Source: Bacteroidota bacterium (GTDB taxonomy: Bacteria; Bacteroidota; Bacteroidia; Bacteroidales; VadinHA17). Taken from it: a DNA stretch of 7,363 bases. Below are positions 1-5,725 of this stretch, piece by piece; the stretch's first letter is position 1, and every line of letters begins with the position of its first letter. Location: NCBI GenBank assembly GCA_030593185.1, contig JAUVHQ010000095.1:1-7363 (forward strand), read 5' to 3'. The translations under genes and the position numbers were made by a program. The notes under the pieces are model-generated. The model made no database searches and was not told the DNA's origin. It saw nothing but the letters and a program-made list of their open reading frames with translations.

Positions 1-117
1 AATTCTTTTGAAAACATGGTCTCTTTCTTCGCTAAAGAACAAAGCATTAGTATAAACGAAATGGAAGAGATCATGAAGATCATGGAAAAAGAGATCCAAA
101 AGCAAAAAAAGAACTGA
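1..117 (+). CDS. BlaI/MecI/CopY-family transcriptional repressor, C-terminal fragment
   Basis: The window opens inside a reading frame that gives 38 residues and ends with TGA at 115-117. The fragment starts NSFENMVSFFAKEQSIS and ends in a charged, lysine- and glutamate-rich helix. That matches the C-terminal dimerisation helix and tail of BlaI/MecI-type winged-helix repressors, which often read 'LVSxFxKE..S..ELEEL'. The DNA-binding domain lies upstream, outside the window. The strongest support is context: the next gene starts two bases later and encodes a BlaR1-like M56 membrane peptidase, the usual partner of such a repressor. By analogy with BlaI/BlaR1, the peptidase senses a signal and the repressor is inactivated. 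The actual target genes cannot be seen here. Family assignment rests on a short tail plus the neighbour. Confidence 0.75.
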   Translation, partial: NSFENMVSFFAKEQSISINEMEEIMKIMEKEIQKQKKN

Positions 118-119
118 AC

Positions 120-2183
120 ATGAATGAATTTGGTATTTTTCTATATGAATCGGGCATAAGCCTGTCAGTATTATATGTCTTTTACTGGTTGATGCTAAGA
201 AAAGAGACCTATTTTTCCCTGAACCGGATCATTCTGGTTTCCACACTGTTGCTTGCCCTGATAATACCGTTTATCCGGATCACCATTACTGGTCATGCTG
301 AACAGGGTTCAATAGTATATGTTTTTGACCGCTTTATTATGGATCCGTTGGTGTTTGGCCCGGACACGGTACAGGCTGAAAAAACTCAAAACAATAGCCT
401 GATCCGGATCATCTATTTTGCAGGAGTGATCTTTTTCTCCCTGAAGTTCCTTGTGCAGTTCTTTCAGATATTCAAACTGGTGAAGAAGTACGGCACCAGG
501 AAACTATTCGGTTACAAAATTGTACCAATTGACAATAATCTCTCCCCTTTCTCATTTTTCAACTTTATTTTCATCAATCCCGGTAAAATAGAGGAAAATG
601 AACTGAAGAATGTACTGTATCATGAAGGAGAACATGCCAGGAGACTTCATACCCTGGATATAATTCTGCTTGAAATAATTTGTATTATCCAGTGGTTTAA
701 CCCCTTTATCTGGTTCTACAAACTGGCACTCCGTGAAATACATGAATATGAAGCTGATTTGAGAGTTATAAAGAACGGGGAAAATAAGCTGAACTACCAG
801 CAATTAATTATACAACAAGTCTTTGGCAACCAGTTCTTTCAGGTAGTTCATCATTTATTAACAAATTCATTAACTAAAAAACGAATAACCATGATGACAA
901 AAATAGAATCAAAAAAGAGAACGATAATCAAATCATTATTCATTCTACCTATAGCAGCTATGCTGGTAATGATATTCTCCTTTACACGGGAAACAGAACC
1001 CAACGATTTAACCGGTAACTTAACTGAAAAAGGTTTGAACAATACGCAATTAACCATCACACAAGATCAGGATACAACTATAACTGAACAAATTTTCTTT
1101 ATAGTTGAAGAAATGCCAGGTTTCCAGGGGAAAGGGTTTGACAGTTTTAAAGATTGGGCTATGGATCATCTGATCTACCCCAAAGAAGCTAAAGAACAGG
1201 GAATTGAAGGAACAGTTTATGTTGAGTTCGTGGTGAATAAAAATGGAGGTGTAACAAATGTTAAAATAAAGAGAGGAGCAGACCCCCTGCTTGATGCAGA
1301 AGCCGTCAGGGTTGTTAAATCTAGTCCGGCATGGATACCGGGGAAACAAAGGGGACGTAAGGTGAATGTTGCTTTTGTTTTCCCAATACAGTTTAACCTT
1401 AATGGCGATAAGAAACAGGATGAACCTGTCGCAACCGGGGACATACCTGAAGAAGTTTTCTTTATAGTTGAAGAAATGCCAGGTTTCCAGGGGAATGGGC
1501 TTGATAGTTTTAAAGACTGGGCTATGGATCATCTGATCTACCCCAAAAAAGCTAAAGAACAGGGAATTGAAGGAACAGTTTATGTTGAGTTCGTAGTAAA
1601 TAAAAATGGAAGTGTAACAAATGTTAAAATAAAGAGAGGAGCAGACCCCCTGCTTGATGCAGAAGCCGTCAGGGTTGTTAAATCCAGTCCGGTATGGATA
1701 CCGGGGAAACAAAGAGGACAGATGGTAAATGTTGCTTTCGTTTTCCCAGTTAAGTTTTCTCTTCAAGAAACAGAAAAAACCGAACCGGAGGAAAAAGTTA
1801 TTCCGGTGGAGAAAAAGAAACAGAATGAACCTATTGCAGAGGAGGAAATATCTGGAGAAATTTTCTTTGTTGTCGAAGAAATGCCCAGGTTTCCTCACGA
1901 TTCACTTGAGAGCTTTGTTGCATTTCGTAAATATGTTACGGATCATTTAATCTACCCGGAGGAAGCTGCAAAAAAAAATATTGAAGGCAAAGTGTTTGTT
2001 GAGTTTGTTGTAGACAAAAATGGAGATGTAAAAAATGTTGAAATAGTGAAAGGAGCAGATCCCCTACTTGATGCAGAAGCCATCAGGGTTATTAAATCCA
2101 GTCCACAATGGATACCCGGAAAACAAAGGGGACGTAAGGTAAATGTTGCTTTCACTTTCCCAATAATGTTTGTAACTCAATAG
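120..2183 (+). CDS. BlaR1-like M56 metallopeptidase fused to three TonB C-terminal domains
   Basis: This 687-residue membrane protein has hydrophobic segments near residues 12-26, 35-55, 94-118 and 268-288. The M56 zinc site is visible as HEGEH at 168-172 (catalytic E169), with a downstream NPFIW at 194-198 and HEYEAD at 208-213 that should supply the third zinc ligand, probably E209. In BlaR1 this module faces the cytoplasm between membrane segments 3 and 4, and a periplasmic sensor follows segment 4. Here the sensor position holds three TonB-C domains at about 325-425, 446-546 and 580-684. Each carries EEMP, LIYP, IEGxVxVEFVV.KNG, GADPLLDAEA and WIPGKQRG. TonB-C/M56 fusions are common in Bacteroidota, but three near-copies are unusual. 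The ATG lies two bases after the repressor stop, so the pair is probably co-transcribed and translationally coupled. What the periplasmic part senses or contacts is unknown. Automatic naming as 'energy transducer TonB' would be misleading, because no ExbB-interacting TonB N-terminus is apparent. Confidence 0.88.
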   Translation: MNEFGIFLYESGISLSVLYVFYWLMLRKETYFSLNRIILVSTLLLALIIPFIRITITGHAEQGSIVYVFDRFIMDPLVFGPDTVQAEKTQNNSLIRIIYFAGVIFFSLKFLVQFFQIFKLVKKYGTRKLFGYKIVPIDNNLSPFSFFNFIFINPGKIEENELKNVLYHEGEHARRLHTLDIILLEIICIIQWFNPFIWFYKLALREIHEYEADLRVIKNGENKLNYQQLIIQQVFGNQFFQVVHHLLTNSLTKKRITMMTKIESKKRTIIKSLFILPIAAMLVMIFSFTRETEPNDLTGNLTEKGLNNTQLTITQDQDTTITEQIFFIVEEMPGFQGKGFDSFKDWAMDHLIYPKEAKEQGIEGTVYVEFVVNKNGGVTNVKIKRGADPLLDAEAVRVVKSSPAWIPGKQRGRKVNVAFVFPIQFNLNGDKKQDEPVATGDIPEEVFFIVEEMPGFQGNGLDSFKDWAMDHLIYPKKAKEQGIEGTVYVEFVVNKNGSVTNVKIKRGADPLLDAEAVRVVKSSPVWIPGKQRGQMVNVAFVFPVKFSLQETEKTEPEEKVIPVEKKKQNEPIAEEEISGEIFFVVEEMPRFPHDSLESFVAFRKYVTDHLIYPEEAAKKNIEGKVFVEFVVDKNGDVKNVEIVKGADPLLDAEAIRVIKSSPQWIPGKQRGRKVNVAFTFPIMFVTQ
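1101..1394 (+). repeat. TonB-C coding repeat, copy 1
   Basis: This is the first of two long direct repeats inside the M56/TonB-C gene; the second begins 363 bases (121 codons) later. Aligned by eye, the two copies differ at roughly 20 of about 290 positions and have no gaps. They share an uninterrupted identical run of 73 bases (1249-1321 against 1612-1684). A third, more diverged copy of the domain covers about 1868-2170. Confidence 0.9.
1464..1757 (+). repeat. TonB-C coding repeat, copy 2
   Basis: This is the second direct repeat unit, collinear with 1101-1394. The encoded domains differ at only about ten residues, for example GKGFDSF against GNGLDSF, PKEAK against PKKAK and RGRKVN against RGQMVN. 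The near-identity at synonymous sites indicates a recent duplication or ongoing gene conversion. Confidence 0.9.
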
Positions 2184-2197
2184 TATTTTTACTGTCT

Positions 2198-2241
2198 GAA
2201 ACAGAAAAAACCGAACTGGAGGAAAAAGTTATTCCGGTGGA
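2198..2241 (+). pseudogene. Relic copy of the TonB-C inter-domain linker after the stop codon
   Basis: These 44 bases match the linker between TonB-C domains 2 and 3 (1767-1810) at 43 of 44 positions, and weaker similarity continues to about 2256. In the linker this stretch encodes ETEKTEPEEKVIPVE. Here it is in a different frame from the upstream gene and closes with TAG at 2246-2248. In the in-gene copy the linker directly follows a CAA (Gln) codon that ends domain 2. After domain 3 the equivalent CAA is followed by 17 extra bases (2181-2197) that begin with the TAG stop. The likeliest reading is that the protein once continued into a third linker and the insertion ended it. A partial duplication of the linker is the alternative. 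Confidence 0.75.
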
Positions 2242-2254
2242 AAAATAGATAAAG

Positions 2255-2290
2255 AATAACGTTATTAATAACGTTATTAATAACGTAATT
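2255..2290. repeat. Three tandem copies of the 12-bp palindrome AATAACGTTATT
   Basis: Copies lie at 2255-2266, 2267-2278 and 2279-2290. The first two are perfect and the third differs at one base (AATAACGTAATT). Each unit is its own reverse complement, so the array can form hairpins and presents repeated two-fold-symmetric sites. It lies between the M56/TonB-C gene and the acyl-CoA reductase, directly upstream of a promoter-like motif. It could be an operator array, a weak terminator hairpin without a G:C-rich stem, or a simple repeat expansion. Nothing here decides among these. Confidence 0.7.
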
Positions 2291-2291
2291 C

Positions 2292-2322
2292 TTTCTAATC
2301 AAACTAATATTTCATACCTTTA
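2292..2322 (+). promoter_or_regulatory. Putative Bacteroidota-type promoter for the acyl-CoA reductase gene
   Basis: TTTC at 2292-2295 and TACCTTTA at 2315-2322 are separated by exactly 19 bases. The published Bacteroides consensus is TTTG, about 19 bases, then TAnnTTTG, so each box misses its final G. The start codon at 2343 would then leave a short leader. The box sits right after the palindrome array, so a protein bound there could affect it. In AT-rich DNA such motifs arise easily by chance. Confidence 0.4.
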
Positions 2323-2342
2323 TTCAGATATATATAACAGGT

Positions 2343-3422
2343 ATGGAATTAGAAAACCGGATAGAGGCATTTGTTAAACTTGGAAGATTCTTAAGACAAT
2401 TTGAGATCTCAGACTCAAATGTTAAAGATACTGACAGGGTAAACACAAAATACTTCAAGCAGTTTGAATCAGCCATCAGGGAGGCTAATCTTCAAAATCC
2501 CTGGTTTATAGAAAAATTTGTGCGACAGGCAGTAACCGGTATAGGCCGGTCGCTTGAAAGGCACAAACTCCAAAAATGGTTGGAACAGTACCCTGAACTT
2601 AAAAACATATCAAAAAAACCAATCTCTGCAGGTGTGGTAATGGCAGGGAATATTCCATTGGTAGGTTTTCATGATTTCCTGTCTGTTCTTATTTCAGGTA
2701 ACCGATTCACCGGAAAACTCTCATCAAAAGATAATATTTTACTTCCTCTTCTTGCTGATGTCCTTATGGAAATATATCCCCGCTTCTGGGATTCAATTCA
2801 ATTTACTGATCAACATATTTCAGGTTATGACGTGATTATTGCGACCGGAAGTGGTAATACGGCAAGGTATTTCGATTATTATTTTGGCAGTTGTCCAAAT
2901 ATCATCCGGAAAAACAGGAATTCTGTTGCCGTTCTGGATGGGTCAGAAACTGAGCAGGAATTACAGTTACTGGGTGATGATATATTTCGCTATTTTGGAT
3001 TGGGCTGCAGGAACGTATCCAAATTATATATCCCTGACGGATATGATTTCAACCTGTTTTTCAATGCAATAGAACCTTTTGCATTCATAATTGACCACCT
3101 TAAATACGCTAATAACTACAAATACAATCGTTCAATATTACTAATGAATCAAATTATACATGAAGATAATGACTTTGTCTTATTAAAGGAAGATGAGTCT
3201 ATACCTTCTCCAGTAAGTGTATTACATTACCAGTACTATAATAGATATGAATTATTAAAGCCACATTTTGAAGATAACCGGGATATTATCCAGTGTATTG
3301 TATCCGGGAACCCTGACTTTAATACAATACCTCCCGGTAAAGCACAGAATCCCGAGGTCTGGGAATACTCAGATAACATTGACACCATCGAATTCTTGCT
3401 ATTAAATAAATCAATCTCTTAA
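2343..3422 (+). CDS. Acyl-CoA reductase (LuxC family)
   Basis: This 359-residue protein resembles the LuxC/acyl-CoA reductase group of the aldehyde dehydrogenase superfamily, which reduces acyl-CoA or acyl thioesters to aldehydes with NAD(P)H. Recognisable blocks are GVVMAGNIPLVGFHDFLSVL (97-116), GKLSSKDNILLP (124-135), VIIATGSGNTARYFDYYFG (164-182), IIRKNRNSVAVL (187-198) and FGLGCRNVSKLYIP (218-231). C222 in the last block is the likely catalytic cysteine. The C-terminal part has LLKEDESIPSPVSVLHY and a closing DTIEFLLL. It has no signal peptide or membrane segment, so it is probably cytoplasmic. Members of this form are widespread in Bacteroidota and are not tied to bioluminescence; their physiological substrate is not settled. 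In other genomes I recall it beside a ferredoxin gene, but here it stands alone after a 159-base gap. The ATG at 2343 gives the family-typical N-terminus and lacks a clear Shine-Dalgarno. Confidence 0.85.
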   Translation: MELENRIEAFVKLGRFLRQFEISDSNVKDTDRVNTKYFKQFESAIREANLQNPWFIEKFVRQAVTGIGRSLERHKLQKWLEQYPELKNISKKPISAGVVMAGNIPLVGFHDFLSVLISGNRFTGKLSSKDNILLPLLADVLMEIYPRFWDSIQFTDQHISGYDVIIATGSGNTARYFDYYFGSCPNIIRKNRNSVAVLDGSETEQELQLLGDDIFRYFGLGCRNVSKLYIPDGYDFNLFFNAIEPFAFIIDHLKYANNYKYNRSILLMNQIIHEDNDFVLLKEDESIPSPVSVLHYQYYNRYELLKPHFEDNRDIIQCIVSGNPDFNTIPPGKAQNPEVWEYSDNIDTIEFLLLNKSIS

Positions 3423-3458
3423 GAAATTATGTCAACAAATAACATATATCCCATTTTA

Positions 3459-3494
3459 CATTTAATCATTTACGCATTTATGCATTTAATCATT
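3459..3494. repeat. Short direct repeat CATTTAATCATT flanking CGCATTTATG
   Basis: CATTTAATCATT occurs at 3459-3470 and again at 3483-3494, exactly 24 bases apart. The intervening 12 bases (TACGCATTTATG) contain another CATTTA. The array fills much of the 86-base gap between the acyl-CoA reductase and miaA. A TACATTTA motif at 3457-3464 resembles a Bacteroidota -7 box, but no matching upstream box was found. This may be a degenerate simple repeat or part of the miaA leader. Confidence 0.55.
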
Positions 3495-3508
3495 CCCAAA
3501 AGAATAAG

Positions 3509-4405
3509 ATGTCAAATCTTTTAATCGCTATTCTCGGACCAACAGGTATTGGAAAAACTAAAGTTGCCATAAAGGTTGCAACCGAACTGGATACATACAT
3601 TATTTCAGCAGATTCCAGACAGATTTTCAGGGAGCTTAATATTGGAACTGCTGTCCCTGCCCCATCTCAACTGAAAAAGGTAAAACATTATTTCATTCAA
3701 CATAAGTCAATACACGATTATTACAGTGCAAGCATGTATGAGAAAGAGGTAATTTCTTTACTGAAAAAAATATTCCCTGTTAAAGAGAAAATAGTAATGA
3801 CCGGTGGTTCAGGGCTTTATATTGATATTGTTTGTGAGGGGATTGATGATATTCCCGATGTAGATCCTGAAATAAGAACAAAAGTCGAGGAAAAGTTAAT
3901 TAGTGAAGGTATTAACAGTCTTAGAAACGATCTTCGATTTCTTGATCCTAAATCATATAAAAAAGTTGATCTGAAAAACCCCAAGCGTATTCAGCGGGCA
4001 GTAGAAATTTGCCTTTCAACCGGGAAACCATACTCATCTTTTCTTACTGATAAAAACAAAAAACGAGATTTTAAAGTGCTGAAAATCGGACTGAACAGGG
4101 AAAGAGAAGAACTATATGAGATAATCAATAAACGGGTAGAAAAGATGGTAAAATCCGGACTTGTTGAAGAAGCAAAGAAATTTTACCAATACCGGAATTT
4201 AAATTCTCTTAATACCGTGGGCTACAAAGAACTGTTTGACCATTTTGACGGAAAGATCAATCTTGCTGAATCAATTGAATTGATCAAACGCAATACACGG
4301 CGATATGCCAAGCGGCAGCTTACCTGGTTCCAAAAAGATAAAAACATCCATTGGTTTAAACCTTCTGATGTTAATAAAATACTTGAATTGATACGCATGG
4401 AATAA
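3509..4405 (+). CDS. miaA: tRNA dimethylallyltransferase (MiaA)
   Basis: MiaA transfers the dimethylallyl group of dimethylallyl diphosphate to N6 of adenosine 37 in tRNAs that read codons starting with U, the first step toward ms2i6A. It acts in the cytoplasm and helps codon-anticodon stability and frame keeping. The 298-residue length is normal for the family. Visible motifs are the P-loop GPTGIGKT (10-17), ISADSRQIF (32-40) with the catalytic D35, GTAVP (46-50), TGGSGLYID (98-106), NPKRIQRAVE (157-166), NTVGYKEL (235-242) and RRYAKRQLTWF (264-274). All key positions are present, so the enzyme should be active. The ATG at 3509 places the P-loop ten residues in, as in homologues. The gene follows the acyl-CoA reductase by 86 bases on the same strand, so co-transcription is possible but not shown. 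Confidence 0.97.
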   Translation: MSNLLIAILGPTGIGKTKVAIKVATELDTYIISADSRQIFRELNIGTAVPAPSQLKKVKHYFIQHKSIHDYYSASMYEKEVISLLKKIFPVKEKIVMTGGSGLYIDIVCEGIDDIPDVDPEIRTKVEEKLISEGINSLRNDLRFLDPKSYKKVDLKNPKRIQRAVEICLSTGKPYSSFLTDKNKKRDFKVLKIGLNREREELYEIINKRVEKMVKSGLVEEAKKFYQYRNLNSLNTVGYKELFDHFDGKINLAESIELIKRNTRRYAKRQLTWFQKDKNIHWFKPSDVNKILELIRME

Positions 4406-4453
4406 AACAACTCTTCTAGGTCAGCTGGATTCTGGAAGGTTGTTACGCCGGAA

Positions 4454-4486
4454 GACCTGCCAGAGTCCGAAGGTCCTGGCAGCGTC
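4454..4486. repeat. Imperfect GC-rich hairpin in the miaA-glycosyltransferase gap
   Basis: The arms CTGCCAG (4457-4463) and CTGGCAG (4476-4482) are perfect complements around a 12-base loop. The stem extends by three more pairs (4454-4456 with 4484-4486) if C4483 is bulged. The surrounding 4418-4490 stretch is visibly richer in G and C than the flanking DNA, suggesting an inserted or dispersed intergenic repeat. No T-run follows, so it is a poor intrinsic terminator by the usual rule, though it could still help end the miaA transcript or stabilise its 3' end. The rest of the 4406-4564 gap holds no gene that I can support. Confidence 0.6.
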
Positions 4487-4537
4487 GGTCAAGGAAGTAA
4501 TAATTCTGTTCAACAAAAGAAACTGCAGCAAAATTTA

Positions 4538-4545
4538 TACATTTA
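4538..4545 (+). promoter_or_regulatory. Possible -7 promoter box before the glycosyltransferase gene
   Basis: TACATTTA fits the TAnnTTTG Bacteroides -7 box except for the final base and lies 19 bases before the TTG start at 4565. No convincing TTTG-type box is found 19 bases further upstream. If it is real, transcription of the glycan block would start here with a very short leader. The motif is common by chance in this AT-rich DNA. Confidence 0.25.
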
Positions 4546-4564
4546 CGGCATAAAATACTCTTTT

Positions 4565-5725
4565 TTGAAAAAGATATTGATCATAGGAACGGCTTATCCT
4601 TACCGGGGCGGACTTGCTGCTTACAATGAAAGACTGGCCACTGAGTTTAAGAACAATGGAGAAGAGGTAACCATACACACATTCAAACTTCAATATCCGG
4701 GATTCTTATTCCCCGGAAAAAGTCAGTTTGCATCGTGGGATGCCCCCAAACATCTTTCAATCAAACGAACTTTAAATTCAATAAATCCATTTAACTGGAT
4801 AGGGTTGGGCCGTAAAATTAAAAGGATGAAACCCGATCTGGTTATATTCAAATACTGGATACCCTTTATGGCTCCATGTTTTGGCACCATTGCCAGGATC
4901 ATCAAGCAGAATAAAAAAACCCGTATTATAACTATTGTTGATAATATGATCCCGCATGAAAAAAGACCGGGTGATAAATTATTAAACCGATACTTTGTAA
5001 AACCAATTGATGCATACATTGCTATGTCAGAACCGGTTCTCGAGGATATTAAAAATATTGATCCGGAAAAACCAAGAGCTTTTTCTCCTCATCCATTGTT
5101 TGATAATTTTGGTGATATAGTGTCAAAAGAAGATGCTCTTGATAAACTCGGTTTACCTGATCAACATAAATACATATTGTTCTTTGGCTTTATTCGCGAT
5201 TACAAGGGACTTGATCTTTTGTTAAAAGCCATAGCTGAAAAGGAGGTCAAAGATCTGCCTGTAAAAGTACTTGTAGCCGGAGAATTTTATACAAAGCCTG
5301 ATCCTTATTATGACCTTATTAAACAGCTTAAAATAGAAGACCGGGTTATACTTAAAACCAATTTTATTGCCGACAGGGAAGTAAAAAACTATTTCTGTGC
5401 TTCAGATCTTGTTGTTCAACCCTACAAATCAGCTACACAGAGTGGTGTTACACAGATAGCATATCATTTTAACAAACCAATGATAGTCACTGATGTTGGC
5501 GGATTGGCTGAGATCGTTCCCGATGGAAAAACCGGTTATGTGGTTCAGCAAGACCCGGCAGCCATTGCAAAGGCAATTCATGCATTTTTTAACGAAAACC
5601 GCTCAAAAGATTTTATAGAAAACATAAAAAATGAAAAGAAAAAATACTCCTGGTCACGAATGGTTGAAGCAATTGAAACAATTCATAAATCGATAAATAT
5701 TCAGCATAATGATAATAAGAAGTAA
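4565..5725 (+). CDS. GT4-family glycosyltransferase, TTG start
   Basis: This 386-residue GT-B fold enzyme should move a sugar from a nucleotide donor to a lipid-linked or saccharide acceptor at the cytoplasmic face of the inner membrane. The N-terminal domain starts KKILIIGTAYPYRGGLAAYN (2-21), with the glycine-rich loop of GT4 enzymes. The C-terminal domain has ILFFGFIRDYKGLDLLLKAI (204-223), VLVAGEFY (235-242), and VVQPYKSATQSGVTQIAYHF (283-302) followed by IVTDVGGLAEIV (307-318). The usual E-x7-E donor site is replaced by SATQSG...Q, a variant I recall from a GT4 subgroup rather than a sign of decay. The start is TTG at 4565. No ATG or GTG occurs in frame between the miaA stop and this codon, and the N-terminus fits homologues exactly. 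The 3' end overlaps the heptose kinase gene by 17 bases, so the two are translationally coupled. Donor and acceptor are unknown; heptose is only a guess from context. Confidence 0.9.
   Translation: MKKILIIGTAYPYRGGLAAYNERLATEFKNNGEEVTIHTFKLQYPGFLFPGKSQFASWDAPKHLSIKRTLNSINPFNWIGLGRKIKRMKPDLVIFKYWIPFMAPCFGTIARIIKQNKKTRIITIVDNMIPHEKRPGDKLLNRYFVKPIDAYIAMSEPVLEDIKNIDPEKPRAFSPHPLFDNFGDIVSKEDALDKLGLPDQHKYILFFGFIRDYKGLDLLLKAIAEKEVKDLPVKVLVAGEFYTKPDPYYDLIKQLKIEDRVILKTNFIADREVKNYFCASDLVVQPYKSATQSGVTQIAYHFNKPMIVTDVGGLAEIVPDGKTGYVVQQDPAAIAKAIHAFFNENRSKDFIENIKNEKKKYSWSRMVEAIETIHKSINIQHNDNKK

Noticed and set aside
1050..1898. A 282-codon open frame on the minus strand, opposite the TonB-C repeats
   Set aside because: It lies wholly antisense to a well-supported gene, its translation is rich in Phe, Asn and Tyr with no recognisable domain, and its own internal repetition simply mirrors the duplicated + strand units.
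120..2183. Calling the protein a classical TonB energy transducer
   Set aside because: The N-terminus is a multi-span M56 peptidase with HEGEH, not the single-anchor, proline-rich TonB architecture, and it follows a BlaI-type repressor.
2255..2290. Tandem palindromes read as a small CRISPR array
   Set aside because: The units are 12 bases long and directly adjacent with no spacers, and no cas gene is present.
2257..2342. A riboswitch or other structured RNA leader before the acyl-CoA reductase
   Set aside because: Apart from the palindrome array and the promoter-like boxes, I find no conserved RNA motif, and the leader after the proposed promoter is too short.
2839..3072. A 77-codon + strand frame inside the acyl-CoA reductase gene
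   Set aside because: It is an out-of-frame shadow of conserved LuxC-family coding sequence with no recognisable product.
4454..4486. The hairpin as a rho-independent terminator of miaA
   Set aside because: No T-run follows the stem, the loop is long and the stem has a bulge, so it is listed only as a repeat or hairpin.
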